From Betaproteobacteria bacterium (GTDB taxonomy: Bacteria; Pseudomonadota; Gammaproteobacteria; Burkholderiales; SG8-39): 37,964 nucleotides of DNA. The DNA lies in assembly GCA_022340285.1 (NCBI GenBank), contig JAJDOG010000117.1, positions 1-37,964 on the forward strand, given 5' to 3'. The notes below the pieces were generated by a model. The model saw only the letters and a list, made by a program, of their open reading frames with translations, was not told the DNA's origin and did no database searches. Below are positions 1 to 7,599 of this stretch, piece after piece; the stretch's first letter is position 1, and each line of letters starts with the position of its first letter. The translations under genes and the position numbers were made by a program.

Positions 1-1
1 C

Positions 2-421
2 ATGGATATTCAGCCGATTACGCGAGAGGCGGTGGCCGAGCGGTTGCGTGCGCACGGCATCGCGCCAACGCACCAGCGGATCGAAGTCGCGTACGTGCTG
101 CTGGAGCGCTGCGAGCATCTCTCGGCGGACCGGATCCTGAGCCTCGTGAACGCCCGTCACGCCGAGGTCTCGAAGGCCACCGTGTACAACGCGCTCCGGC
201 TCTTTCTCGAGAAGGGGCTGATCCGCGAGCTCATCGTGGATCCGGCGAAGGTGTTCTACGACCCCAACACCGAGCCGCACCATCACTTCTACGACGTGGT
301 CACCGGCGAGCTGACCGACATACCCGGCGACTCTGTGCGCATCGAAGGTCTTCCCCCGCTGCCGCCGGGCACCGTGGCGGACGGTATCGACGTCATCGTG
401 CGCACCCGCCCGCTGAATTGA
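2..421 (+). CDS. Fur-superfamily transcriptional regulator, Irr-like
   Basis: A 139-aa metal- or heme-responsive DNA-binding repressor of the Fur superfamily, of normal family length. Residues about 10-75 read as the winged helix, with the recognition segment SKATVYNAL at 57-65. Residues about 85-135 read as the dimerisation and sensing domain, with the HHHFYD motif at 93-98 and the usual TGEL following. The only cysteine is C37, so both CxxC structural zinc pairs of classical Fur/PerR/Zur are absent. That pattern is known from Irr-type regulators, hence the call. The ATG is the second base of the window, so its promoter and upstream neighbour are not visible. The tRNA-Thr gene follows 56 bases later with its own promoter. 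Family call is firm; the Irr subgroup and its ligand are inference. Confidence 0.88.
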   Translation: MDIQPITREAVAERLRAHGIAPTHQRIEVAYVLLERCEHLSADRILSLVNARHAEVSKATVYNALRLFLEKGLIRELIVDPAKVFYDPNTEPHHHFYDVVTGELTDIPGDSVRIEGLPPLPPGTVADGIDVIVRTRPLN

Positions 422-433
422 GCGGGAACCGCC

Positions 434-442
434 TGCTATACT
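434..442 (+). promoter_or_regulatory. Extended -10 promoter of tRNA-Thr
   Basis: TGC followed by TATACT (437-442) forms an extended -10 element. It would start transcription near 449, about 29 bases before the mature tRNA 5' end. I see no good -35 at normal spacing, which fits an extended -10 promoter. Confidence 0.5.
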
Positions 443-477
443 CGCGCCACGCGCGCGTCCCAGGTTCCAGCGGCGCA

Positions 478-553
<76 letters not shown>

Positions 554-642
554 TAAAACAAAGACTTAGAATTGCCATCTGGACTTCGGCCCCCGCTGTT
601 TAGACGCCGTGTAGACGTCTCGTTCTTTCGCGAAGTCAGGGA

Positions 643-2274
643 TCAGGCCGGGAATCCGGTTGCGAGCGCGGCGAGGCGCTCCGGCTCCGCCGGAGCGCCC
701 TGCCCGCGCCAGACGATGTGCAGGTCGGGCCGCAGGAGAATCAGGTCGAAGCCGTACACGTCGCGCGCGACTTCGTCGGGTATGTCGAGCACCTCGAGTG
801 GCGCGCCGCGTTCCGCGATCGATCGCTCGAGCGCACTCGTGTCCTCGCGGGTCCCGCCGAGGCGCAGGAGCGTGTAGCCGCGGCCGATGCGGTCCTGGAT
901 CGCGACGTGTCCGTCGAGCCACACGTGCGGCAGGCGCGCGCCCGGCCATGCGACGGGCACGTATTCGCGCAGCGCGTGCTCAGGCCCGCCCGCCTCGTCG
1001 CAGACGATCGGCGAGCCCTCGTAGCGGTAGCCGAGCTCGGCGCCGATCATCTCGTTGCTCTTGCGCTGCTCCACGTCGGCCACCTGGACGAGCCGGTCGC
1101 GCGTCGCCTGTCCCGCGGCGGTGCGGTCGCGGATGTTCGGCCGGTACTGGCTGCGCCAAGCGCGGCGCCCGCGAGAGGCGTAGCGGGACGCGGCGACGTT
1201 GCGCTCGCCCACCTGGCGTCGCTCGATCTCGTAGGAGGCCAGCAGATTAGGCCCGCCCCATCCCCGCAGCGAGGCGGCGAGCTTCCACCCGAGGTCGACG
1301 GCGTCGCCGACCCCGCTGTTCATCCCCAGCCCTCCAGTGGGGATCACGAGGTGCACGGCGTCGCCGGCGAGGAACACCCGTCCCCTGCCGTAATGGTCGG
1401 CGAGGAGCAGGTTCTGCTTCCACTCGCCGACGTGGAGCAGCTCGTACTCGACCGGGACGCCGACCGTTCGCTCGAACTGCCGCGCCATGTCGTCGTCGCG
1501 CTCGACTACCGCGTGCAGCGTCCAGTGCCGCGTCGAATCCTGCATGATCAAGAAGGTCGCGCGATCGTCCGCGACATGATAGTGGCGGCCTTTCCCGGGC
1601 CCGTCGCCAAGCGGGATCCGGTCGAACAGCTCGTCGCAACGGAAGAGCGCCTGGCGCAGCCGGAGCAGGTCGCCCTCGCCGTGCAGCGCGATGCCTAGCT
1701 GCTGCCGCACCGTGCTCGACCCGCCGTCGCAGCCGACGAGATAGGCGGCTCGGATCGCGGCGGTCCGATCGCCGTCGCGCACGTGTGCGGTGACCCCGGA
1801 GGCATCCTGCTCAAACGACAGGAACTCGCAGCCGTAGCGCACCGTCACCGGCGGCAGCGTCTCGGCCACGGCCTTGAGCAGCGGCTCCAGGGTGTACTGG
1901 GAGATCAGCTGATACGGCTCGAGCGGCATCGAGCCGTCCTTGCACGCGTCGATCCGGCGCCGCGCCTCGGACACCGAGGGATAGGGAAGGTGCAGCAGCG
2001 GCGGCTCGTTCATCGCCAGGACGATGAACACGTCCATCGGCACGTCGGCGCGCAGCCCGGCCGAGCGGATCCGCTCGGCTAGCCCCATGCGGCGATAGAT
2101 CTCCATCGTCCGCGCATTGCAGCGCTCCATCTTCGGCAGAAACTGCGGCGCCGCCTTGCGCTCGACGAGGATGCAGCGCACGCCCTTCTGGCCGAGGTCG
2201 ACGGCAAGCGTCAACCCGACCGGACCGGCGCCGACGATGAGGACATCAGTATCCGCCACGAGTAGGTCATCCAC
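643..2274 (-). CDS. FAD-dependent aromatic monooxygenase (MhpA/PheA-type hydroxylase family)
   Basis: A 543-aa class A flavoprotein hydroxylase that would use NAD(P)H and O2 to hydroxylate an aromatic or polyketide-like substrate in the cytoplasm. The N-terminal dinucleotide fold has GAGPVG (about 16-21) ending in the acidic residue of LVERK. The middle has the DG motif YLVGCDGGSSTVR, and the FAD ribityl motif is GRVFLAGDAVHLVIPTGG. The last ~130 residues resemble the thioredoxin-like C-terminal domain of phenol and 3-(3-hydroxyphenyl)propionate hydroxylases. I start it at GTG 2274. The frame stays open further upstream, but that stretch (from 2472) lacks family similarity and a TATAAT box sits just ahead of this GTG. 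A GTG at 2259 is an alternative. No ring-cleavage genes lie nearby, so the substrate is unknown. Confidence 0.85.
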   Translation of the reverse strand: MDDLLVADTDVLIVGAGPVGLTLAVDLGQKGVRCILVERKAAPQFLPKMERCNARTMEIYRRMGLAERIRSAGLRADVPMDVFIVLAMNEPPLLHLPYPSVSEARRRIDACKDGSMPLEPYQLISQYTLEPLLKAVAETLPPVTVRYGCEFLSFEQDASGVTAHVRDGDRTAAIRAAYLVGCDGGSSTVRQQLGIALHGEGDLLRLRQALFRCDELFDRIPLGDGPGKGRHYHVADDRATFLIMQDSTRHWTLHAVVERDDDMARQFERTVGVPVEYELLHVGEWKQNLLLADHYGRGRVFLAGDAVHLVIPTGGLGMNSGVGDAVDLGWKLAASLRGWGGPNLLASYEIERRQVGERNVAASRYASRGRRAWRSQYRPNIRDRTAAGQATRDRLVQVADVEQRKSNEMIGAELGYRYEGSPIVCDEAGGPEHALREYVPVAWPGARLPHVWLDGHVAIQDRIGRGYTLLRLGGTREDTSALERSIAERGAPLEVLDIPDEVARDVYGFDLILLRPDLHIVWRGQGAPAEPERLAALATGFPA

Positions 2275-2618
2275 GACCGCGTGATTATAAGGAGGCGGCG
2301 ACGCCACGCCAGAAACGAACAAGGGACTGCATGAGGCATCCCCCTGGAACACGGGATAGCGCTCGGCCGAGTCAAGTGGCAGAGGTGCCCTCCACGGTAG
2401 GCCGCTGGCGGCAATCCTTCCGCTCCGGGACAGAAAAAGCTTCCCGTAATTGTGCCAATTGTCACCGTCCAAAGAGGGCCAGAAGAAATAGTGGCGCGAC
2501 GCTTTTGGCGTCCTTGAGGTTTCATGACGCCCAAAGACATTGCGGAAAAAGGGATGGAGCTTTCCGTGTCATGCAGTCGCTCGTTGCGCGGACTTGCGTG
2601 ATTGAAAAGGGGCACAAG
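2275..2618. other. Divergent intergenic region with a near-perfect palindrome
   Basis: 344 bases separate the flavin monooxygenase (minus) from the DUF2167 gene (plus). Frames stay open here on both strands but show no recognisable protein. The notable element is GTGCCAATTGTCAC at 2452-2465, a 14-bp palindrome with one mismatched pair around CAATTG. It is a candidate operator for either divergent gene. Confidence 0.4.
2284..2289 (-). promoter_or_regulatory. Consensus -10 box before the flavin monooxygenase
   Basis: On the minus strand a perfect TATAAT lies 9 bases before the proposed GTG start at 2274. Transcription would start near 2277, giving an almost leaderless mRNA, and no Shine-Dalgarno sequence is present. 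The -35 region is weak by eye. Confidence 0.4.
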
Positions 2619-3473
2619 ATGATTTCGTCGACGACTGTCAATGCCTGGCTGCGGCCGCTCCTCGCGGCGATCGGCCTGCTGATTGGCGCGCAAGGCGCGC
2701 TTGCCGAAGAGACTGAGCATCCGGTGGTGCAGGAGCTCAGAAAGTTATCCTGGGTGCGCGGGCCGAGCGTGGTGCGGATCGAGTCCGTTGCCCAGTTCGA
2801 TGTGCCGAAGGGCTTTGTATTCCTCGGCAAGCAGGACACGTCCCGCTTCATGGAGCTCATGGAGAACCCGCCTTCGGATCGGGAATATCTCTTCGCGCCT
2901 GAAGATCTCTCGTGGTTTGCGACGTTTCAATACGACCCCGTCGGATACGTCAAGGACGACGAGCAGGTCGATGCGAGTTCGATACTTTCGAGCATCCGCG
3001 ACAGCACGGAAGAGTCGAACAAGGCACGTCGCGCCCGGGGGTGGTCCACGCTGACGATCACCGGCTGGAAGTATCCCCCCAACTACGACCCGCAGACCAA
3101 GCGGCTGGAGTGGGCGATCGACGGTGTGGACTCCAATCAGGAGAGCGTGGTGAACTTCAACACCCGGCTGCTGGGGCGCTCCGGCGTCACGTCCGCGATG
3201 CTGGTCGCCAGCCCGCAGCGTCTGGACGCGTCGGTCGCGCGATTCAAGGCCGCGCTGGAAAACTTCACCTACAACAGCGGTGAGCGGTACTCGGAGTTCA
3301 AGCAGGGCGACCGCATCGCCGAGTACGGGCTAACGGCCCTGATCGTCGGCGGGACGGCCGCCGCGGCAGCCAAATCGGGTCTCCTCAAGGGGCTCTGGAA
3401 AATCATTCTGGCAGGCATCTTCGCAGTAGTCGCCGGCGTGAAGGCGCTGTTCTCGCGCAACAAGAAGTCCTGA
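2619..3473 (+). CDS. DUF2167 family exported/membrane-anchored protein
   Basis: A 284-aa protein of the DUF2167 family, which has no established function. The ATG at 2619 follows a purine-rich AAAAGGGG. It opens an obvious signal peptide, with a hydrophobic core near 10-25 and likely cleavage after ALA (about 29). The body carries the family's typical run: LPKGF-like segment (DVPKGFVFLG), FAPEDLSWFATFQY, and GWSTLTITGWKYPPNYD. The C-terminus has two hydrophobic helices with a glycine/alanine-rich hairpin and ends in basic residues. This suggests a large periplasmic domain anchored by a C-terminal hairpin. The next gene starts 28 bases later on the same strand with a good ribosome site, so the two probably form an operon. 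The longer open frame from 2331 is not used because it would bury the signal peptide. Confidence 0.85.
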   Translation: MISSTTVNAWLRPLLAAIGLLIGAQGALAEETEHPVVQELRKLSWVRGPSVVRIESVAQFDVPKGFVFLGKQDTSRFMELMENPPSDREYLFAPEDLSWFATFQYDPVGYVKDDEQVDASSILSSIRDSTEESNKARRARGWSTLTITGWKYPPNYDPQTKRLEWAIDGVDSNQESVVNFNTRLLGRSGVTSAMLVASPQRLDASVARFKAALENFTYNSGERYSEFKQGDRIAEYGLTALIVGGTAAAAAKSGLLKGLWKIILAGIFAVVAGVKALFSRNKKS

Positions 3474-3501
3474 CCGCCGGTCTATCTCAAGTAGGAGCCC
3501 C

Positions 3502-4257
3502 GTGGTCAGCGTCGAGGTGTTGCTCGTCGCAGCCGCCAGCGCAATCTACATTGCGGATTCGGCCCAGCTGCTCTACGCGAACGAGGGACTCATCTTCCTG
3601 GTGCGCCGGGGCTGGCGCGCCACGCTCGGGGCGAAGCAGTTCTCGCTGCTCGGGCGGTCCGTGCACATTCCTGCGCCGCTTGCGCCCCAGCGACCGCTGT
3701 TCCGCCTATCGTGGTCCGCGTCCGCCGCATCCGAGGGCGCGGCGGCGGCGACCGGCGCCGAGCGACCGACCGCGGCCGAGTGGGCAGCACTCGCCGAGCG
3801 ATTTGCTCCGCTAGCGCTCCCGCTCTGGGTCACCGCGCTGGGCCTCTTCGCGCTGCTCCCGATCGGGCTGTTCTCGCCGCTGGGCTACCGTGCAGTGCTC
3901 CCGGGCCTGTTGCTCATCTACGGTGGCGCGGTGTGGGCACTGGCATGGACCTGGTTGAGGCGCGGCCCACTGCACCTCACGCGCTCGAAGTGGAGCTTGC
4001 TTGCATTCGAGTGCCTGGCCTGTCCCCCCTGCGCGCTCAACCTGGTGCGCAAGCTTTCCCTCGGGATGGACGAGGCATTGCTGCCCGGGCGCAACCTCAT
4101 TCAAGCGGTGGACACGCTGCTCCGCGCATCCGAGCGGTCTACGTTTCGGCGGAGCCTGATCGAATCGCTCGAAGATCGACTGGATCTCGACGAGGGGTCC
4201 ACTGGAGCGTTCATTCGACAAATGCGCGAGGCGATTGCAAAGGACTCGCAATCGTGA
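3502..4257 (+). CDS. Unrecognised membrane protein in the DUF2167 operon
   Basis: A 251-aa protein I do not recognise. It starts at GTG 3502 after a GTAGGAG ribosome site. One hydrophobic segment lies at the N-terminus (about 4-22). An Ala/Pro-rich stretch (about 55-95) follows, then two membrane helices near 105-125 and 130-150. The soluble C-terminal ~85 residues include a Cys cluster (FECLACPPCALN) and end in an acidic helix. Its place right after the DUF2167 gene and the start-stop overlap with the next small frame suggest one membrane complex. The Cys cluster might bind a metal, but this is only a guess. Confidence 0.7.
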   Translation: MVSVEVLLVAAASAIYIADSAQLLYANEGLIFLVRRGWRATLGAKQFSLLGRSVHIPAPLAPQRPLFRLSWSASAASEGAAAATGAERPTAAEWAALAERFAPLALPLWVTALGLFALLPIGLFSPLGYRAVLPGLLLIYGGAVWALAWTWLRRGPLHLTRSKWSLLAFECLACPPCALNLVRKLSLGMDEALLPGRNLIQAVDTLLRASERSTFRRSLIESLEDRLDLDEGSTGAFIRQMREAIAKDSQS

Positions 4258-4421
4258 CCTTCAACGAGCTTCTGGCGATCGTCGCCTGTTTCGCCCTGGG
4301 CTACTGGATTGTGGCCCGGTTGATGTCCACTTGTCACATGCTGCCAAGATCCTGGATGGCGTCCAGGACCATCCCGGTCCCGACGGCGATCAGCAGGATG
4401 TCGGAGGCCACGCGCACGTAG
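4254..4421 (+). CDS. Small overlapping ORF, possible truncated third gene of the DUF2167 operon
   Basis: A GTG at 4254 overlaps the stop of the preceding gene (GTGA), the usual arrangement for translational coupling. The first ~25 residues form a convincing membrane helix (ELLAIVACFALGYWIVARL). The remaining ~30 residues are low-complexity and run antisense into the end of the CigR-like gene (4334-4831). This looks like a real membrane-protein start whose original C-terminus was replaced when the convergent gene came to lie there. It may also be a genuine 55-aa protein. I cannot tell these apart from sequence alone. Confidence 0.4.
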   Translation: MTFNELLAIVACFALGYWIVARLMSTCHMLPRSWMASRTIPVPTAISRMSEATRT

Positions 4422-4831
4422 CGGTATCCCGGCGGCGGTACGCCGATCTCCACGACGAGCTTCGGCGGCAGATCGTAGAAGATGACCTCGCGCGGCAGCG
4501 GGTGACCGATGCGCCACTTCTTCGCCTGGCCAGGCGGCATACAGCCGTTGTGCTTCCGGGCGAGGCCCGGCGGGCAGTGGCCGCGCCGGTATTCCTTGAC
4601 GTAGTACTCGCGCACGACGACTCTGTCTCGGTCCTCGAACCGCGCGTGCATGTTCTTGTCCGCGTGCTCGCGACCACCATCCCGCCGCTCGCTCCCACGG
4701 TCGTCGTGCTGCTTGCTGTCAGCGTGCTTCTTGCCGGCGCCCGCCTTCGCCGGGGGATCCGCAAGGACCGGCGCGGCGCACAGCGCCACGGCAGACAGCA
4801 TCGCGAGCGTATGGCACTTGATTCGGAGCAT
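4334..4831 (-). CDS. CigR/RcnB-like exported protein
   Basis: A 165-aa secreted protein. The ATG at 4831 follows a strong AAGGAGA ribosome site and opens a signal peptide cleaved near PVLA (about 23). A highly charged His/Lys/Asp/Arg-rich stretch (about 28-65) follows. Next comes a conserved core with CPPGLARKHNGCMPPGQAKKW, then LPREVIFYDLPPKLVV, and the typical C-terminal YRYVRVASDILLIAVGTGMV. That layout matches the RcnB / anti-virulence regulator CigR family of periplasmic or inner-membrane proteins. RcnB itself helps nickel/cobalt homeostasis, and the role of this relative is unknown. The charged His-rich segment would suit metal binding. It is convergent with the DUF2167 operon, and its last codons overlap the small ORF there. 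Confidence 0.78.
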   Translation of the reverse strand: MLRIKCHTLAMLSAVALCAAPVLADPPAKAGAGKKHADSKQHDDRGSERRDGGREHADKNMHARFEDRDRVVVREYYVKEYRRGHCPPGLARKHNGCMPPGQAKKWRIGHPLPREVIFYDLPPKLVVEIGVPPPGYRYVRVASDILLIAVGTGMVLDAIQDLGSM

Positions 4832-5181
4832 GACTTTCTCCTTCGCCCGGCCGATCCGCAATCCGCGCGATCGGCGCACGGTCACCAGCATGCAACCACG
4901 ACCGGGCGAATTCGCCCATCGAAAGCCTGTCTTGTGTGGATTTCGTCATTTCTTGAACGATGGCGCGCTTCGTGCCCGCGCAACGGCGATGTGACGGTAC
5001 GCGGCATCGCCGCCCCGCGGAAAAGACGCCCGGCGGCACACCGCGCTGCCGCCAAAGTCCCGGGAAAAATCGGAAAATATCTATTTTTCATGGTCTTGCC
5101 CGTGCTTCTTGCGGGACGTGGCCCGCTGGCACGTTGGCTGCTCGTCCATGGCTCACTCACCTGAGAGCAGGCAGGAGACGA
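4832..5181. other. Intergenic region with a 14-bp perfect palindrome and an AT-rich patch
   Basis: 350 bases lie between the CigR-like gene (minus) and the 80-aa gene (plus). A perfect palindrome GGGCGAATTCGCCC at 4904-4917 sits about 75 bases upstream of the CigR-like start and is a candidate operator. An AT-rich patch at 5065-5088 has AAAAAT and ATTTTT arms around a 12-base centre. No gene is recognised here. Confidence 0.4.
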
Positions 5182-5424
5182 ATGAGTGCGCTGAAGAGTC
5201 GGGGTCGTCATGAGAGCGAGGATGCGCGTCTGGCGCGGCTTGCCGGGCTGCTCCGGCAGACGCCACCGGGGAAGCTAGACGAGAAGGTGACCAGCTTGTT
5301 GACGGACCTGCCGCCGGAGGATGTTCGCAAGGCGCTCGTCGAACTCATCAAGCGCACCTCGGAAGTTGAATTCCTCGAGATCAAGACCGTCTACCTCAAG
5401 CACTTCGGGAATTCGTTCCACTAG
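5182..5424 (+). CDS. Hypothetical 80-aa protein
   Basis: A short, soluble, charged protein I do not recognise. The ATG at 5182 follows a CAGGAGACGA ribosome site, which decides the start. The frame is open further upstream, but that part runs antisense to the CigR-like leader. Residues about 15-75 look all-helical, with heptad-like hydrophobics (LARLAGLLRQ, VTSLLTDLPPEDVRKALVELI). They suggest a small helical bundle or an adaptor. It shares the tetranucleotide CTAG at 5421-5424 with the convergent thioesterase: each gene reads TAG from it as its stop. Confidence 0.6.
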   Translation: MSALKSRGRHESEDARLARLAGLLRQTPPGKLDEKVTSLLTDLPPEDVRKALVELIKRTSEVEFLEIKTVYLKHFGNSFH

Positions 5425-5810
5425 CCCAGCTTGCGCTGCACGCGCTGGTCGAACTTCGCCACGTTGACGGTAACGCGCTCGTGGGAGCCGTCGCCGATCA
5501 GGTCCACCTCGTCGCGCGCTTCCACGCGAAAGCGGATCGTCCGACCATCCACTGCCGCGACCTCGGCGCTGGCGCGCACGCGCATGCCGACCGGGGTGGC
5601 GGCGATGTGGCGGACGTCGAGGTGGGTGCCGAGGCTCTGGTAGCCGGCGGGTAGCAGGTGCTCGACGGCGGCGAGCGCCGCGGCCTCGATCAGGTTGATC
5701 ATCACCGGCGTGGCGAGCACGTGCACTTTGCCGCTGCCGATGCTCGGCGCAGTGTGCTCCTCGCCGACGACGAGCTCGGCGCTGCCGCGGAGGCCCGGCT
5801 TGATCTCCAT
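5421..5810 (-). CDS. FlK-like hot-dog thioesterase
   Basis: A 129-aa single-domain hot-dog acyl-CoA thioesterase. It resembles fluoroacetyl-CoA thioesterase FlK over its full length. The family's catalytic triad can be placed: T34 in LATP, E42 in NLIEAA and H68 in DVRHIAATPVG. The FlK-type C-terminal run FRVEARDEVDLIGDGSHERV is also present. FlK itself hydrolyses fluoroacetyl-CoA. Most relatives act on unknown small acyl-CoAs, so the substrate is open. It is divergent from the first PilZ-type gene, with an inverted repeat in the shared upstream region, and has only a weak ribosome site. Confidence 0.82.
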   Translation of the reverse strand: MEIKPGLRGSAELVVGEEHTAPSIGSGKVHVLATPVMINLIEAAALAAVEHLLPAGYQSLGTHLDVRHIAATPVGMRVRASAEVAAVDGRTIRFRVEARDEVDLIGDGSHERVTVNVAKFDQRVQRKLG

Positions 5811-5835
5811 CCCGTCATGCGCTCGCGTTCGGCAT

Positions 5836-5859
5836 GCCCAATCCTACCTTCCATTGGGC
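5836..5859. promoter_or_regulatory. Inverted repeat between thioesterase and first PilZ gene, candidate operator
   Basis: Perfect 7-bp arms GCCCAAT (5836-5842) and ATTGGGC (5853-5859) flank a 10-base centre. The element lies 26 bases upstream of the thioesterase start and about 75 upstream of the PilZ-type gene. This is typical geometry for a dimeric regulator, but it is not matched to a known motif. Confidence 0.35.
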
Positions 5860-5900
5860 GTCCTGGTGCAAAGAGTGAGCGCGCATGCAGTAACCCCGCA

Positions 5901-5906
5901 TACAAT
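5901..5906 (+). promoter_or_regulatory. Possible -10 box of the first PilZ-type gene
   Basis: TACAAT at 5901-5906 precedes the ATG at 5933. It leaves a leader of about 20 bases that holds the GGGAGGAAGGGG ribosome site. No clear -35 is seen. Confidence 0.3.
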
Positions 5907-5932
5907 CGGCCCTGCGGGAGGAAGGGGCGGAG

Positions 5933-7456
5933 ATGCTCAAGATCTTCGGTGGGGGGAAGTCCGACCATCCGATGGCGGACTTGAAGGAGGCGCGGCGCCT
6001 GCTCGGCGAGCTGCCCGCGACCGATGCGCTGCGCGCGCTCGAAGAGATCAATCACTGGTTCGAATCGGTGCGCGCCGATCAGGAGTTCAGGCCCGCGCAC
6101 CGTGCCGCGCTCGCGCTGCTGCTCGACGAGACGGCCCAGACGCCGGTGCGCAAGCTCGGGCGCGAGTATCTCTTCACGCCACGCCTCTCGAAGCCGCAGG
6201 AGAACCGGCTCTGGACCACGATCCACGGATTCTGGCGGAATGCCACGCTCGCGTTCGTCGGCAGCCTCGAAGCCTTCGTGACCAATGCGAAGGGCGCCGA
6301 CGATCTCAAGGGTGATCTGCCGCTTCTCACGGTGAGGGGGCTGCGGGCACTCGCGGCGCAGATGAAGTGGCTGCACATGCGCTACGGCCCGGTCGATCCG
6401 CAACTCTGGCGCATGGCGGCGGGAAGCTACTCGCTCGCCGAGTCGCGCCGGTTCGCGCAAACGCCCGTCACCGTTTATCCGGGGATTCCGGGCGAGGCCA
6501 CGGCAGACCAGGAATTCCTGCGGGTGCTGATGCTTTCGGCCTCGTCACCGGACAGTCTGCTGCCGTCCGAGATCGAGGTTTGCGAGCGGCTGATCGGTCA
6601 TTTCACCCCTCGCTTCGTGCTGACGGGCGAGCCGCGCGGCGAGACGCCGTACTGGATCGATCTCGCCGCCGCCAACCCGCCGCTGCGTCACGCGAGGCCG
6701 CCGCTTGACATGAAGTCGCTGCGCTATTTCGGAGCGGGCGACACGCTCGGAGAGATCGAAGCGTTCGAACGCGCTATTCGCACGAGCGGCGAGGTGCCCG
6801 TAAGGCTGAATCTCGGCGGATCGTATCCGCCCGAGCTCGTGCTGCGCGTCCTGGAGCACGTCGCGGCCTACTGGTCGCCGGCGCCGCTCGAGCGCAAGCA
6901 TCCGCGGCACCGTATCAAGTCGCGTCTCACGGTGGCCTGGGGGTTCGACGGCATCATCGACGCGATCTCACCCGGGGCGTCTTTCGACGGATCGCGTCTC
7001 GAAAGCTGGATCACCGAAAACGTGAGCGCGGGCGGCATGGCGGCGCACGTCCCCCAGGTCAAGGGCGACTGGCTTCGGGTCGGGGCGCTCGTGGCGCTGC
7101 AGCCGGAGGGTGGATCGAACTGGTTGCTCGGAGTCGTGCGGCGGATCTCGCGGGAACGGGGCGGCGAGGCGCAGGTCGGGATCCAGACGGTCTCGCGCGC
7201 GCCCGAGCCCGTGGCGCTGCATGTGCTCGTCGGCGATACGATTTCGCTCGATACGGAGCCGGGCATCCTGCTCGGTGCCGGCGAAGGGGACACCCCGATC
7301 GAGGTCCTGCTGCGACCCGGGGTGCACATTGCCGACCAGAATCTCGTGCTCGAGCGCGGGGAGCGCAGGATACAACTTCACCCTGACGCAGTCCGGGAGC
7401 GTGGCGCCGACTACGAGCTCCTGAGTTGCCGCGCGTTCGTGCCCAAACCGGGCTGA
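5933..7456 (+). CDS. PilZ-type c-di-GMP-binding protein, first tandem paralogue
   Basis: A 507-aa cytoplasmic protein. Residues 1 to about 310 form a mostly helical region with no motif I recognise. Residues about 318-400 carry the two PilZ signatures: RKHPR (R321-R325, RxxxR) and NVSAGG (N363-G368, the [D/N]xSxxG motif). A third, beta-rich ~100-residue domain ends the protein. PilZ domains bind c-di-GMP through exactly these motifs, so a receptor role is well supported; the output is unknown. The start MLKIF matches MLKVF of the paralogue that begins at 7600. The two share the same length, domain order and the same numbered position of RxxxR, so they arose by tandem duplication. A purine-rich GGGAGGAAGGGG precedes the ATG. 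Confidence 0.82.
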   Translation: MLKIFGGGKSDHPMADLKEARRLLGELPATDALRALEEINHWFESVRADQEFRPAHRAALALLLDETAQTPVRKLGREYLFTPRLSKPQENRLWTTIHGFWRNATLAFVGSLEAFVTNAKGADDLKGDLPLLTVRGLRALAAQMKWLHMRYGPVDPQLWRMAAGSYSLAESRRFAQTPVTVYPGIPGEATADQEFLRVLMLSASSPDSLLPSEIEVCERLIGHFTPRFVLTGEPRGETPYWIDLAAANPPLRHARPPLDMKSLRYFGAGDTLGEIEAFERAIRTSGEVPVRLNLGGSYPPELVLRVLEHVAAYWSPAPLERKHPRHRIKSRLTVAWGFDGIIDAISPGASFDGSRLESWITENVSAGGMAAHVPQVKGDWLRVGALVALQPEGGSNWLLGVVRRISRERGGEAQVGIQTVSRAPEPVALHVLVGDTISLDTEPGILLGAGEGDTPIEVLLRPGVHIADQNLVLERGERRIQLHPDAVRERGADYELLSCRAFVPKPG

Positions 7457-7470
7457 AATCGCGCCGCCGC

Positions 7471-7500
7471 ATCGTCAATCATTGTCAATAATCGTCAAAT
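7471..7500. repeat. Three 10-bp tandem repeats (ATYGTCAAWN) between the PilZ paralogues
   Basis: Three back-to-back decamers read ATCGTCAATC, ATTGTCAATA and ATCGTCAAAT at 7471-7500. The period is exactly 10 bases, so the GTCAA core recurs on the same DNA face. It lies in the 143-base gap between the two c-di-GMP receptor genes, about 100 bases before the second start. On the minus strand the core reads TTGAC. It is a candidate cooperative binding site. Confidence 0.6.
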
Positions 7501-7599
7501 CGGGAGGGGACGGACACGTCCGCGGCGCCCTCGCGGTAGACTTGCAGCGCGCGACCGGCGCACCCCGGCCGATGCACGCCAATGGATGTCGGAGGAACG

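Noticed and set aside
2275-2472. N-terminal extension of the flavin monooxygenase to ATG 2472
   Set aside because: The extra 66 residues show no similarity to the family, and the FAD-binding fold starts at the accepted site; a TATAAT lies between.
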